Positions 21,601 through 34,318 are shown, numbered from the stretch's first letter. The stretch: 64,000 nt of DNA from Vandiemenella viatica (GCA_031002005.1 JARYHS010008074.1:270631930-270695929); one strand, 5' to 3'. Notes: generated from the sequence alone by a model not told the origin. Numbers and translations: made by a program.

Positions 21601-24430
21601 TTGTTGTCGTTAGTCTTTTGACTGGTTTGATGCAATACTCCATCCCTTCCTATCCTGTGCTAACCTTTTCATCTCTACATACCCCTTACAACCCACGTCC
21701 TTCATTATCTGCTTCATATATTCTAATCTTTGCCTTCCTCTACAGTTCTTACCTTCGACTGTTCCCTCCACCAGCAAATTAACCAATCCCGCATGTCTCA
21801 AAATATGACGCACCAGCCTGTATCTTCTTTCAGTAAGATTCTTCCACAAACTTCTTTTTTCACCCATCATTTACAAAACTCGTTCATTTCATATTTTGTC
21901 AGTCCACTTAATTTTAAGCATTCTTGTGTAGCACATTTCAAATGCTTCAATTTTCTTTCTTTCCGGTATTCCTAAAGTCCATGTTTCACTATCATAAAGT
22001 GCTGTGCTCCACACATAGAGTTTTAAAAAGTTCTTTCTAATTCGTAGAACAATATTTGAAACTTAAAGGTTTCTCTTTTTCATAAAGGCTCTTTTTGCTA
22101 GTATTATTCTGCTGTTACTTCCAAGTAACAGAATTCACTTATTTCTCCTATTGCATCCGCTCCTATTGTTATATTTAATCTACTAGTATTGGTATCCTTT
22201 CTGCTACATTTCATCACTTTTGCCTTGCTTTGATTTATATTCAGTCCAAAATCTTCCTTCAGTATTTTGTTCATGCCATTCTCAATATCCTCAGCCCTTT
22301 CTGCTAGCAAGACAATGTCATCGGCAAATCGTAACATACTGATTTTTCCTCCCTGAACACTTATGCCACATGGAAATTTTTCTTTAACTTTCTTCATTGC
22401 TTCTTTTACATACAAGTTGAATATTAACGGGGATAGACTACAACCTTGTCTCACACCCTTTTTAACTGATGCATGTCTCTCGTGATTCTCTACTTTTATT
22501 ATAGCCACTTGATTCTTATATAGTTTATAGAGTATTCTTCTATCTCGATACTTTAGACCTGCCTTCTTTAAAATTTTGAACACCTTGTCCCACCTAACAT
22601 TATCAAAAGCTTTTTCTAAATCAACGAACGCCATAAAAGTATTTTTGTTTTTCTTGATCCGCCCTTCAAGTATTGATCTTAAAGACAGAATTGCTTCCCT
22701 TGTACAGAAATTTTTCTACACACAAACAGATCTTGACCTACTATGTCTTCTACTACCCTTTCCATCCTTCTGAATATTATTCTGGTCAGTAATTTTGAAG
22801 CATGTGATGTAAGACTAACGGTGTGATAATTCTCACATTTGTCGGCTTGTGCTTTCTTTGGAAGTGTGAAGATGATTTTTTTTTATGAAAATTAGTTGGA
22901 ATTTCTCCTATTTCATAACTTTTTGATATAAGCTAGAATAATCTTTCGATTCCTTCTTCTCCTAGGGATTTAAATAGTTCTGCAGGGATCTGATCAATTC
23001 CAGCCGCCTTATTTGCTTTCAAGTCATTCAGAGCTTTGTTAAATTCTGTCCTCAAAACAGGATCCCCTAACTCATCAATGTCGACATCGCCTTCTTTTTC
23101 CATTACACTATAGTTCAAGTCGTCCCCAACTTACAGTTTCTCACTGTATTCCTTCCATCGGTTATCTCTATCGTCTGAGGTTAAAAGAGGTTTCCCATCG
23201 GCGGCTTTAATGTTCACACTTCTTTTCTTCATTTCTCCAAAATTCTCCTATTTGCAACATCTACTTTACCTATGACCATTTCCTTTTCTACTTCTTCACA
23301 CCTTTCTTCTAGCCATTTTTCTTTTGCTTTTTTTGCATTTCCTGTTTATTTAATTCTAAATTCCCTGTACTGCTCTCTTCCTGTTTCATCCTGAGCACGT
23401 TTGTACCTTCTCCTCTGTTCCAAAATTTCTTCTGTGATCCAAGGTTTTCTGGCAGCTTGTTCCCTAAAGCCTAATGCTTCTTTACCAGCTTTCATTATTT
23501 CGGTATTTAATGAATTCCATTCGTCCTCGTTTGAGCTCCTTTCAGAGTTACTTCTTAGACCCAAGTCTACTATTTCTGCAAATTTTTCTCTCGTGCTAGA
23601 TTGTTTCAGTTTATTCACTTCCAGTCTGTTCTGCTTATACTGCTTCCTTATTCGCTTAAATTTCAGCCTGCACCCCATTATTATCAAATTATGGTCAGAG
23701 TCTATGTCTGCTCCTGGGTACGCTTTACAGTCTAGAACTTGATTCCTGAATCTCTGTTTGACCATGATATAATCTAGCTGATATCTGCCTGTATCCCCAG
23801 GAAGTTTTCCAGGTGTATATTCTTCTTGTATGGTTCTTAAACAGTGTGTTTGCCACTATTAGCTTGTATCTTTCACAAAATTCTAGCAACTTGCTTCCTC
23901 GCTCATTTCTTTCTCCTAGACCAAAACTTCATACAGAATTCCACTCTTTTCCTTCTCCCACTATTGCATTCCAATCACTCATGATTATTAAATTTTCCTC
24001 CCCTTAACATATTTGATTAATTCTTCAATTTCGGTATATATTTTTTCTATTCTTCGTCATCTTCCCCTGACGTTGGCATGTACACATGTATACTAACGTG
24101 GTTGGTGCGGGCTTAGTTTCTAACCTCATCAAAATAATCCTGTCACTCAACTGTTCATATTAACTCCCCCTGTTTCTTACTCTCTTATTCATTAGAAATT
24201 CTACACCAGTGACTCCATTGACAGATTGTGTGCTAATTATCCTTTGTTCCCCAAACCAGAAATCCTGTGCGTTCTTCCATTTAATCTCACTAATCCCAAC
24301 AACATCTAACTTAAGGTGTTCCTTCTCCCTTTTTAGATTTTCTAGGCTACCTGCCATATTCAGACTACTAACATTCCACGCTCCGACTCATAGAATGTTT
24401 GTACCCATTCTGATGACTCTTCCCTGAGCA
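21600..24430 (-). mobile_element. RTE-clade LINE, degenerate but nearly complete
   Basis: Reading from 24430 down to 21600, I find endonuclease, a linker, reverse transcriptase and the typical RTE C-terminus, followed by an A/T-rich 3' end. A 3'-end fragment of the same family lies on the plus strand at 52245-52850. Neither end is fixed, because no target duplication could be identified. Confidence 0.85.
21610..24400 (-). pseudogene. RTE ORF2: endonuclease and reverse transcriptase
   Basis: The frame is broken into at least five pieces. Near 24357-24160 is the endonuclease N-terminus (LKLDVVGISEIKWKN). At 23765-23346 come the endonuclease C-terminus (GADIDSDHNLIIMGC) and the RTE linker. The fingers lie at 23118-22933 (NDLKANKAAGIDQIPAEL), and the palm at 22634-22104 with MAFVDLEKAFDNVRW, RQGCSLSPLIFNLY and the catalytic LRFADDIVLLAE. 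The C-terminal block at 21870-21610 contains RLVRHILRHAGLVN and EGKNCRGRQRLEYMKQI. RTE proteins make target-primed cDNA of the LINE. Stops and frameshifts throughout show it is dead. Confidence 0.88.
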
Positions 24431-24815
24431 GTCCCCACCTGGAGATCCGATTGGGGGACTATTTTACCTCCGGAATATTTTACCCAGGAAGAAGCCATCA
24501 TGATATATGTAGTTTGAGAGGATTACATGTCCTCGGGATACCCTTTGGGTCTTTAATGCAGTGGTTTCCAGTTGCCTTCTGCAGTCCCATGCCGTTGATC
24601 ATATCTGATTCATCCGCCTTTAGGGGCCGTTTTCTACCCCAAGGGCAAGAGCGTGCCCTGGACCACTCCCCGCTCTTACGCCCTCCTTTCGGAGGCCGTT
24701 GGCAAGCAGTGGCTGACTGCTTATACCGGGAATCATTCAGTCGCCAGAGCCTCGTCCGTGAAAACAGGGTGCACCACATTTGGTTTAAAAAGGCCATAAC
24801 AGTCTCTCCCAAACC
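24430..24815 (-). other. Probable 5' leader of the RTE LINE
   Basis: A 104-codon open frame on the minus strand (24812-24498) ends just before the endonuclease region and has a Lys/Arg/Cys-rich composition with no domain I recognise. From memory, a similar leader precedes RTE elements in several arthropods, but I cannot verify that here. It might instead be an unrelated repeat into which the LINE inserted. Confidence 0.4.
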
Positions 24816-24859
24816 ATTCCTAATTTATGATACTTCTAAACAAAGCCTTTATGCAGAAA

Positions 24860-25130
24860 AGTTCTAAAAACTTAACTTAGTCCCTCAACCCGAAGGTTGG
24901 TTGAATCCTCCCGAAGGAGGCATACTAAGCCATTGTGTCAGAGGTAGGACAGCCAGTTCCTTTCCTCTGGGAACTACAGTTTAACGTGGAATCCGAACCA
25001 CGGAGCGTCCTGGCATAGCTCATATGATTAAACACAACTCTCAAAATTCCTGCGCCTGCCGGGATTCGTGCCCGGGGCAGGAGCAGCGAAAGATTTGAGA
25101 GCAAGCACTTAGCCACTGAGCCGTTCTATT
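24860..25130 (-). repeat. Second tRNA-derived SINE family (candidate)
   Basis: On the minus strand the part from 25125 reads GGCTCAGTGGCTAAGTGC, a good box A, followed about 45 bases on by GGGCACGAATCCCGG, a box-B-like sequence with the clover-leaf spacing of a tRNA. The body then contains TGGTTCGGATTCCACG and a small hairpin CCTCCTTCGGGAGG. It ends in A-rich sequence near the RTE leader. The family differs from the main SINE in this window. A decayed tRNA gene alone is less likely because of the conserved-looking body. Confidence 0.6.
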
Positions 25131-26159
25131 TACGGTATTGATAGTATGGGTGTAGGTGAATGTGAATAGCTGAGTGTAGTGTGTTGTTATTTGAATACTT
25201 GATACACGGTGATGGTCCATTCTTCCGAATAATACGAAAGCAGTCGATAAGTCTTGGGGTGTTTTCACACACACCGGCAGAGCTGGCGCAATGTAATCAA
25301 GATCGAGCTTTCACAAGTAGTTCGGTCCGGCAGATTCGCCGGTCCAGCGTCCGGCACCGGGAAATGCGGCCGGCAGCGGCGGTGAACTCGACAACCGGTA
25401 GCCGGCTAGTTTGCTGGTCCTATCCTTAAGCACAGTTGTCCACATTGGTGCCGGTGACGGAGAGATGTTTATACGATCTGATCTCATTCAAAACAATTTT
25501 CCTCACAGTTTTGTAATAACTAGATGACTTATGCGAAAATTTCGCGAATACAATGGATAGTAATGAAGGGGTTTGCAGTAGGATGAAGGAAGAACCGCCT
25601 CATTTGTTTCAATTGTTTAGTGTAATAGGTACATAACAAAAGTCGGAGCCAGTGAAGCATTTTATTAATATCTCTGTGATATGTGCTTCTGCTTTCTAGC
25701 GTCTTGGCTCTGAACTGTCTCATACGCTCGACATTCACAGTTATTACTTTTGCTCTTGAAGGGTCAAATTTCGTTCTTAATTTATAATTTTGCCTGAGTG
25801 GAGATCTTAATCTTTTTAATGAGACCTCATTTACCGATTTAAGTTAGGTGTCAATGGGGACAAATGGCTCGTAACATAAACAGAAAAAAAACGATATGGA
25901 AATAATGATACCTTTGCCCATGAAGGGTCGAATTCCCAAAAAAATCCTTTCTTAAGAAATGATGTGATCAAAGCAGAGACCTTAATCTTTAATATGATAG
26001 TGGATTTATCTATTTAAGTTAGATGTCTGATGACAAAAAAATAAGGTTAAGGAAATAATGATAATTTTATCCTTTTAAGCTTGTGATAAATAAAACACGT
26101 TGTGGAAATAATATATGATGAGTAATTACTCGCACGATACTGTATTATTAATGGAATTC
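25131..26159. other. No recognisable gene; GC-rich patch at 25310-25430
   Basis: The first part is AT-rich. At 25310-25430 a GC-rich patch has many CCGGC/GCCGG words (CCGGCAGATTCGCCGGTCC, GCCGGCAGCGGCGG). It has no obvious dyad long enough for a terminal repeat. The remainder to 26159 has nothing I can name. Confidence 0.5.
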
Positions 26160-26812
26160 GTGGAGACTAATCTGTGTTTGAGGGATAGAACAGCCTACTA
26201 TTTCTAAGACATGGTAGAAAAACTGAAGATTTCTAAGTCAATTAATAATAGTTTGCACAATTAATATTGTTTATTTGCCAAAGCAACGCGCTCTCGTTAC
26301 TTACAAAGTATTTTGGTAAATAACTGCGCAACCACTTATTGAATCAGTAAAGATTGCATCTGTTGCAAAATACTTAAAAATCAAAAGAAGAAATATTACA
26401 AATTGAAATTTTTTGTGTGTCCTATTTATAATTCTATTTTGTTCGATTCCTGTTGAAGTCTTTTTCGTGCATTTCTTTGAAAGGTTTAATAAACGAATAA
26501 GGTAACGTTTGTTGAATTTTGCACCCATCTTTCTTCCGCTAATGCTAAAAACCTACTGCACCCTATGCGATGCGGCGCCGGCTCCGGTTTTACCGGTGTG
26601 TAAGAAAATCTCCTCTGGCCGACACCATAATCTGCTCCGGTACTTGCTCCGGCTTTGCCGCTGTGTATGAAAACGTCCTATTACTCCTCCTTTCGCCAGA
26701 CGAATCACTGTCAACAATAGCGTATGACTTCTTTCCATAACCAGTGGGGAGAAATTTGAGGCTAACCCAAGCGTTTGATACAGAATCTGACGAGTAGGAA
26801 TTGTACGACACC

Positions 26813-27189
26813 CAGGGGCGTAGCTACTATGGGGCTAGGCGGTGCAGTGCACTGAGGCCCCTACGCTCAGGGGGCCCCAAGGATACCTCTGGGGACCCCA
26901 AAGCGCACCTCTGGGGGCCCCCAAGAGCAGTTCAGAAGACTCACGGGCCTTCACGGCAACTGGCGACCTTTTTTTTTTTTTTAGCTCTACCGTCGTCTAA
27001 GGGGGCCCCTGAGACACAGGATGCCCCTCACCCACTGCTCAGGGGGCCCCTAAGCATAAATCAAGGGCCCCATCCTCTGCTCAGGGGGGCCCCTACCAGC
27101 AACACAAAGCAAAAAAAAAAAAAAGGTCGCCCATCTGGCCTGAGGGCCCAAAATAAATTTTTGCACCGGGGCCCTTGTTGACTTGACTG
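26813..27189. repeat. hAT-type MITE, copy in P1
   Basis: Starts CAGGGGCGTAGC and is flanked by the 8-base duplication ACGACACC (26805-26812 and 27190-27197). The right end has lost part of its terminal repeat (GACTG remains), which is intact in the P2 copy (TACGCCACTG). The inside is rich in GGGGCCCC words and has no coding frame. Eight-base duplications and CAG...CTG ends are the hallmark of the hAT superfamily, so this is a non-autonomous element. Confidence 0.85.
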
Positions 27190-28290
27190 ACGACACCATC
27201 TTTTCTACCATTTTCAGAACGGTTAAAATTTCTTTCACACCGGGACTACCGAGTAATAATTTACAGAGTTTTACGCACGTTTGTATTCCTTACAATCCCC
27301 GGTCACGAGGAAAAGAAAAAAAATCTAATATACGAGCCGTATGCTAGTAGGAAGCATTATGTAACAAAAAAAAAAAATAAACCACTTCGGTTCTTCGGTT
27401 TTAAGAGATCTTTCTGTATTAGGAAAGCTCTACAAGAAAATTTTAATGCTGATGTTTTATGGAACTTAAATATTAATTTGATAGTTATTATTACCATTCC
27501 TTCTCGTTCCCCTGTGCTGTCCTCGTTTTCTAAATGGTATGTCGGCTGGGAATTTTTCGTCCCCTGCTGTGTTCATATTTATTACACTTTACGTAATCAT
27601 GAGCGCAAGCTTCTCGAATTTCACTCTTTTTTAATACACCGAAATAAATGCAATAAGTGCATATTGTCGAAAATAGTGTCTTTTCACACTAATTGTTAGT
27701 AAAGCTTGTCTGACAACAATTCTTGTGGTGAAGCCATAGTTATTCTCACGCGGTAAATATACTTGCATTTGACCATATACTTTAGTTTCCAAGGCAACCC
27801 ACCCAGCATGAATGATTAGATAACTCATTTCCCATTAAAAACTCATTCCAATAAAATAACAGATGATAATATAAATAACATAAACCTTTCTGAATATTTT
27901 GTTGCTAGTTTTTGCGTATCAGGAGCGATCATTAACACCGCCGTAAACATTCGACAGTTAGGTAATATATCTTATGATAAAAAGTGATAAACGGTAGCGC
28001 TTGCAATATCGAAAGTCGCTGTTTTAATTTTACTTACGAAATCGCGCTTCTCGACACTAACTGCAAAGTCCTGTCATTCTTTCCATGAAGGAATCCAATT
28101 TTTAGCGATAGAAATAATTGCATAGTACCCAAGTAGGTTCCGAAAAGTCCAGTTGTCTGTGAATCACATCTGTGTATACCATATAAAATACCCGCTAAGC
28201 ATTAAATGTTACCGAAATATACCCTTAGGTTGACTGTAGTGTCACGTCGTGTGTGAGCTCCGTCTAGTGTTGAATATCACTGTTTCATTG

Positions 28291-28298
28291 TTATACAA
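28291..28298. repeat. Target-site duplication, left of hAT composite
   Basis: TTATACAA here and at 42715-42722, with a single TTATACAA at 48757-48764 in P2, which is the empty site. Confidence 0.9.
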
Positions 28299-28465
28299 CA
28301 GGGATGGCAAACCTTTATTGATATACGTGCCATTTTTTCTAAAGAAATGTTTAATGAAGCCATCAAACAATCATGACGTAGTGATTAATGGGAAAATAAA
28401 TAAAAATAAATACTATCACCTTAAAACCTTATATTTGCAACAAGAAATATACTTTTTTATATACT

Positions 28466-28656
28466 AAGCGCTTCCCGACTGCGGCGCTGCACGAGGCGGC
28501 AGGCGTACCACCCATTAAAGACCGCTTCCGAGCACTCGCTACGGCGTTTTATCGGAAAGCTGAGACGAGTAACAACCCACTGGTCAGCGTGCTCGGTCGA
28601 TATGAAGTTCCCACCGGCCGGCACAGAAGACCGTTAGCATTGCTCAGGCAACATTA
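28466..28656 (+). pseudogene. Jockey-type LINE ORF2, C-terminal fragment
   Basis: In one frame 63 codons read KRFPTAALHEAAGVPPI, then DRFRALATAFYRKA and GRHRRPLALLRQH before a stop at 28656. This corresponds to the last segment of Jockey-clade ORF2 proteins (the helix-rich tail after the thumb). The fragment begins abruptly next to the hAT left end sequence, as a 5'-truncated LINE would. An A-rich stretch follows. The neighbouring full-length LINE starts soon after, so the border between the two is not exact. Confidence 0.6.
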
Positions 28657-29039
28657 AAAAAGACAAAATAAAAAGTTAATCACATAACGCCAACCAATAC
28701 GACACACCCAAAGTGACGTAATGCACCATCCAATGAATAAGGAGAAAATGTCGAGAGACAAGAACTCCCAAAGTAGACTGCCAAGAAAATAATGGCAGTG
28801 AATGGCGGAGGACGTAGTACGGCTCCGAGCCTTTTCGAGTGCGCATCGTGCGTTACGAAGTGTTGAGTAGTGCATAATACGAATTAGAAGATTTCGATTT
28901 TTGATTTGTGGATTAGACCAGTAAGGTTAAACATCGATAACGTGGGGAAGGGACTTGAAGAAATAGGGATGGCTACATATGAAAACTTGATATTGGAGAA
29001 GAACTTCAGTAGTCAACAAATGGACAATCGGATGTTGAT

Positions 29040-30372
29040 ATGACTGATTCATGCTCTTGCTCAGGCAACTGTACAGAACAAGACAGCCAAATGGGAGAAG
29101 AAATAGGAGAAAATGCACATGACATCCAAGAAAATAGAAGAGAGTTTCAGGAAGTGGCAAGGAAAAGGAAGAAGGAAGGAAGAAGATCAGGCAAGCTAAA
29201 ACAGATTCGTGCCAGCGAAGAAATTACAATACATAATAGATTTACGCCGCTTCAGCAACAGGAAACAGTGAATTCTCCTGAACAGAGCAAAGCAGAAGAA
29301 CAAGCAACAGGATCGAATGCCGCCCAAAAAGAAACATTCCCACCAATTGTGATAGAAATGGTGACAGATTATATAAAGATGAATCAAATAATTAAGAAGC
29401 ACCTACAAGGACATCTGAAAGTGGTGTATAGGGGCGATAGTTTAAAGTACCTATGTTGACAACAGTCGAGACTACGAATTTGTACATAGATTTTTCAGGG
29501 AAAACAAGATTCCTTACTATACTTATCAGTTGCCGCAGGACAGACCACTAAAAGTGGTTATCAAAGGCCTACCGCCCTCGGTGGTTCCTGAGGAAATCGG
29601 TGAAGAATTGAAACAAAAGGGTATCCTGTGCAGAATGTACACCAATTCAAGAAGAAGGATAAAGAAACAAGGAAACTTATACCGTTGGCGATATACCAAG
29701 TTACGCTTACGCCGGGCCAACCTGCAGAGAATATCTACAATGAAAGGACAATTCTGTACACCAGAGTACAAATAGAAAGATACAGAAGTCTCTTTGGGCC
29801 ACCTCAATGCGTAAGGTGCCAGAGGATAGGCCATAACGGCAAACTATTGCCAATTGCCTTATCGAATGTTTAAATGTGCCAACTTCCATTCCACAAAGGA
29901 ATGTAAATTAACGAATGAAACTAAGCAAAATGCGTTAACTGTCAGGGTGACCATCCTGCGTCATGGAGAGATGTCCAGCCTTCCAGACAGCAATGAAGGT
30001 AGTAGAGAACAACCAACGCAGGAAGGAAACAAAAAAACCAGCTACAAAATCGGGAGACAGTTGGAAACACCAAATCACGGAAAGATGCAAGTGGAGGTAG
30101 GGGAAGCAACCAAGAACAACGAGGAGAACGGAACACCTATGCTGACATCACGGCGGGCAGAGGCCATCGCGTCAACAGGCAAAAAGAGATATACAATGAA
30201 CAGGACAATGGAGAGGAAAATGAATTCAAAGACATGGCAACGGAAATTGTAGGTACAATAAAGACAATGCTGATGAAATTTAAAGAGGTAACAACAAGAA
30301 TAAAAAATACCAGAGGAACATGGGGGAAGATCATGGCCCTAGCAGAAGGTGTTTTATCAATGTTTGAATAAT
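29040..30372 (+). pseudogene. Jockey LINE ORF1 (gag-like)
   Basis: Reading starts around MTDSCSCSGNCTEQD, with a long charged Lys/Glu/Arg-rich N-terminal part to about 29459. After frame changes comes a PRE/C2HC-like region (LKVVIKGLPPSVVPEEIG, then a strand TILYTRVQIERY) and the first knuckle CVRCQRIGHNGK at 29810-29850, whose last part is broken. A Lys/Glu-rich tail extends to about 30372. The PRE/C2HC region plus knuckles is typical of Jockey ORF1, which packages LINE RNA. At least three frameshifts. Confidence 0.75.
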
Positions 30373-30384
30373 GGCCTGAAGCCA

Positions 30385-33085
30385 TAGTCAAAGACTACAA
30401 GACGCAACAATTTTCTTGTGGAATGCGAACGGGGTGAAAGGAAAAATTGAAGAACTAAAGGACTTTATCCATCGAAACAGAGTCGATATTTTGTTAATCA
30501 CAGAGACACACCTTAAGACGAGAAACAAAATCAATATAGGAGGAATGACCATCTATAGGACGGACCGGCCTAGGCAACGGGGAGGAGTAACAGCAATTTG
30601 TTTTGAGAAATTAGTATCGTGCACCAGGCAGTACAGATACCACCACTAATGGAAGCTGAGGCAACAGCAATTAAACTACAGTCTAGAGAGGGTCATGTTA
30701 TCATAGCAGCCACATAATGTATCACCGAGAAGGAAATTGCTGGAACAAGAATATAGATGCTATACTCTCTACAGGCGACAAAGTATTAATCGGAGGAGAC
30801 TTTAATGCGAAACACTGGCACTGGAACTCAGGCAGGACAAACCAAAGAGAGGAACATCTGTTTGGACTAACAGGAGAGAGAAATGTACAAGTTATTGGTC
30901 CATTGGAGCCTACCTACATACCCTCAAACCACCACTTGCTCCCAGACATTTTGGACATCGTCGTAGTAAAAATAAATACAAGAGGTAAACTTAACTACGA
31001 TAAACGACCTATCGTCAGATCATCAGCCTGTTAAAATCCAACTAAAAACCTGGATTCCGACACACCGAATGCCGAGCAAGAGAACAGAAGTAGACTGGAG
31101 GCAGTACAGTGACTTAGTACAGAGGAAAACACGACCTAACCTCAAGTTAAATACAGTGGAAGAAATCGATTCAGCAGTAGCCATTTACAAAGTGTAGTTA
31201 TGGAAGCAGCAAGTAAAGCGTCCACTACAATTATTGTTGAAAACCAAAATGAAACAGACTTACCACCCCTTCTGGAGGATTTGAAATATCTAAAGAATAG
31301 ATATCGAAAATTATGGCAACGTTACAGGGATCCACAAGATCGCAGGGAGTTTCATCGGTTAGCTCGAGAGTGAAACGAAGACTTACCGAAAGAAAAATAG
31401 AAACGTGGGAAAACAAGATGTCTAACTTGCTATTAGAAAAGAAAGAAGCATGGCAGCTAATAAGGGCGCTCAAATATCCAAGGAAAGTTAAGACCGGAAT
31501 AAATGGGCCAGATGGTATTGCCTTCCTACCTCTAGCTAAGGCAGAAGTGTTAGCAGAATCATTTGCAACACAGTTCAGAACTCCTGATTATGAGCTGAAG
31601 CGAGGGAAAAGAAAATGGAAGAAGAGATTCAGAGGCGTGCAACGAACATAAGAGATGGCGCTACAAACACGATACCACAGTTAACTACACCACGAGAAGT
31701 TCAGGGAATAATTAAAAAACTGGTGAGCAAAAAAGCACCTGGTACAGATAACATCACGAATAACCATCTCAAGAACTTACCCAGAAAAGGGATAGTTCTG
31801 TTGACTAGGATAATTAATGCTGGAATGACGAGAGGCCATTTCCCTACACTATGGAAAACAGCCAAAATTGTGACTATTCCAAAACCAGGTAAAGACCTGA
31901 CCAAACCCGACAGCTATAGACCTATTAGCCTTCTGAGCTCACCAGGAAAAGTGATGGAAAGAATAGTCCTAAAGAGGATAACAGAAAATTTAAAAGAAAA
32001 CGCTACAATTAGAGAGGAACAATTTGGGTTCCAGTCAAGAGTTTCGGCAACAATGTTATTGTTTACGTCTGGTCGAGGACATTTTGGCTGCGTTCAACAA
32101 GGGAAAATCTGTTGCAGCAATATTCATAGACGTAGACAAAGCCTATGACAGAGTATGGAGAGACAATTTAATATGCAAGCTGGAAGATAAAACAGACATC
32201 CCACGCTGCTACATAAAATTGATAGCAAATTACTTGAAGGGAAGAAGATTCTTCGTGGCATGTGACGGTGCGAACTCATCAATTCTGGACGCCCTGGATG
32301 GAATCCCTCAAGGATCAGTATTGTCACCAACTCTGTACAACATCTATGCAAACGATATTCCTGTACCACCCGAAGTTGAATTTGCCCAGTTCGCAGATGA
32401 TAAGACGAAATATACTATCGGGTACAGACATGAAACAAACATCAGAAGACTGCAGAAAGGCATCGACAAACTCACGAATGGTGTAGAGCCAATAAAATAA
32501 CGATCAACACCTCCAAGTGCGCTGCAGTATATTTTACTAAGAAAAACCGGACTTTGACAAACTACCTCAATTAAGAATAGACGGACAAAAAATACCGTGG
32601 ACAAAATCACATCGATACCTAGGAGTTGAACTTGACCAAAAGATGTTGTTCAAAGAACACATCAGACAAAGAATCCGGAAAGGGATGGCTATTATGGTCA
32701 ACTTATATCCGATACTTAGTAGTAAAGAACTGACACTACGGACTAAGAGCAGAATTTATAATCAGTAATACGCCCATTTCTGCTATATGGCTGCCCAGTT
32801 TGGGGAATATCGGCAAATTCGAATATTCAACTCCTACAAAGATTTCAAAATCGCTGTCTACGAATAATACTAGGTGCGAGAATGTACACGCCGGTTACAC
32901 AACTTCATGATCAAACAGGAATAAATTATATTAAATCCGAAATTAGAACACAGGCAGAAAAACTATATGACAAAATAAACAAAGAGAAACATATAGAGCC
33001 CCGACTACGTCGAATTGGTTTGTGTGAACCAAAGACATGGCACAGATACAAAGTTCCGCTAAGTCTATTAAACCAAGACCAGTAA
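30385..33085 (+). pseudogene. Jockey LINE ORF2: endonuclease and reverse transcriptase
   Basis: The endonuclease begins with FLWNANGVKGKIEELKDF and DILLITETHLKT (30400-30520), continues with VLIGGDFNAKHWHWNS (30780) and PDILDIVVV, and is frame-broken between. The RT runs from 31690 with KKAPGTDNITNNHLKN, SYRPISLLSSPGKVMERI, then, after a frameshift near 32040, IFIDVDKAYDRVW, DGIPQGSVLSPTLYNIY and FADDKTKYTI in place of the usual YADD. The thumb and C-terminal segment, including IEPRLRRIGLCEPKTWHRYK, end at 33085. No RNase H is present, in keeping with the Jockey clade. Many stops and frame changes. Confidence 0.82.
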
Positions 33086-33242
33086 AAGACCATTAATTGG
33101 GTTTTTCCATAAGACCACCCGAGTGGTGGTCACAGGTTTTTCCCCCAAAGTGATAAATAAAGAGTGCCCCCAAACCTAACTTTAAACTAACAAGCAAAGC
33201 TTCCAAAGGAAGTGGTGCTTTAGCATATATATATAAAAAAAA

Positions 33243-33968
33243 GGCTTGAATCGATGCCAAGGTGGAGTTACGGCTAGATTTGATGTCCTTTTTCACATGA
33301 CATATAGCGGATGGGCTTAAAATCACCGCTCCTTCGAAGAAAATATCCGAAAACAAAGCCTTCACGATAAATTGTTTGTCCAACTGATGGGTCAACACAA
33401 ATCCGTTGCGGGCCTCATATTGAGCCATGCTGCCACGTGATTGGTCAGATTTGTAACCAATGGTAGCCGGGGTCCTGCCTCGTAGTAACTCATCGTTCGG
33501 TAGAAGGAAAAGTCAGAAGGCAAAACTTACCCATGAGCTGATCATTAATGCCAGAGCAACAAATTGCTCGCTTATATTACTACCGAACTTTCCGTTGATC
33601 TGGACGCGCCGTGTAATGCGTCTCGGTCGCGCTGTCGACGTATAGTATTGATGATTGGCGTCCAGGCTTCACTCAGCTGGTACCCGCTGTCGCGGTTGAC
33701 GAGGTTAGACGCGAGACGAATTTCTACTGCTTCTGTAAGGATGCTATTCCAGAAGCTACCAGTATGCGCCAGTACTCTGGTATTTTCGAAATCAAAACCA
33801 TGGCCATGTTCTAGACTGTGTTCCGCCACCGCAGACTTTTCTTTCTGCCCCAGACGAACGTGTCGTGCATGTTCTAGGCAACGTTGGTGAACACACCGCA
33901 CCGTCTGGCCAATGTAGCTCTTTCCACACTCGCAACTAATGCTATATACCCCAGGTGTCCGCAAAACA
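33243..33968 (-). repeat. PLE inverted arm, left (726 bp)
   Basis: Holds the endonuclease C-terminal half and 3' UTR on the minus strand. Its reverse complement is the right arm without that arm's 181-base insertion-plus-duplication. Differences that I saw: one T/C near 33260, a one-base indel near 33410, one near 33515 and a few more, so identity is about 99%. Confidence 0.9.
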
Positions 33969-34267
33969 AGGTCATCCTTGGGGGAGCGCAAGATGTTCTT
34001 CACCTTCGGTGGTGGCAGGAAAATGGTCTTGATTCCACTTTTTGCTAGAATCCGTCCTATCTTGGACGTTGTGGCGCCAGAGTACGGCAAGAAGGCGAGA
34101 CGATCATGTGGCTCTTTCTTGGTGTTGTTGATACTACGTGTCGGCTCTCGGAATGCCTGTCTTATCTGATAATCAGTGTACCCGTTGCGTCGAAAGGTCT
34201 GACGCAGATGACTCAATTCATCGGGTAGACTGTCCGAATCGCAATATCGCTCGCGCCCTATGTACAA
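33572..34267 (-). CDS. PLE GIY-YIG endonuclease domain
   Basis: The 231-codon frame starts in the linker between RT and nuclease ([19 protein letters not shown]) and contains the CCHH-like spacer region and the GIY-YIG core written here as [19 protein letters not shown], with the downstream conserved Arg ([13 protein letters not shown]), a His-rich part ([16 protein letters not shown]) and the Glu-bearing [10 protein letters not shown] block. In Penelope-like elements this nuclease cuts the target to prime reverse transcription. The frame is separated from RT by two compensating frame changes between about 34375 and 34250; an intermediate frame carries the expected bridging residues ([20 protein letters not shown]). 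Confidence 0.9.
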   Translation of the reverse strand: MYIGRERYCDSDSLPDELSHLRQTFRRNGYTDYQIRQAFREPTRSINNTKKEPHDRLAFLPYSGATTSKIGRILAKSGIKTIFLPPPKVKNILRSPKDDLVLRTPGVYSISCECGKSYIGQTVRCVHQRCLEHARHVRLGQKEKSAVAEHSLEHGHGFDFENTRVLAHTGSFWNSILTEAVEIRLASNLVNRDSGYQLSEAWTPIINTIRRQRDRDALHGASRSTESSVVI

Positions 34268-34318
34268 GCGTGCTGAGTACCGTCTTGCGCTGTGCCGGAT
34301 GGTGATGGCTACGCGCGT

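Larger units (their letters stand above)
26160..28298. repeat. Duplicated segment P1
   Basis: Matches 44156-48764 (P2) in order and orientation with about 1% difference in the parts I compared, apart from the Tigger insertion in P2. It includes a hAT-type MITE at 26813-27189. The match stops at the 8-bp target site of the 14.4-kb insertion and resumes for 12 bases at 42723-42734. Around 26575-26690 is an imperfect direct repeat (GCTCCGGTTTTACCGGTGTG and GCTCCGGCTTTGCCGCTGTG). No gene is recognisable. Confidence 0.85.
28657..33242 (+). mobile_element. Jockey-clade LINE, nearly complete, degenerate
   Basis: Contains ORF1 with a gag-like PRE/C2HC region and CCHC knuckle, followed by ORF2 with endonuclease and RT but no RNase H, then a short 3' UTR and a TA/A-rich tail (33222-33242). 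The PLE begins directly after the tail. The 5' end is somewhere between 28660 and 29000; no target duplication was recognised. Confidence 0.8.

Noticed and set aside
33400..33580. Hammerhead motif in the PLE with inverted arms
   Set aside because: I looked for CTGANGA followed by a stem and GAAA on both strands of the arms and found none.
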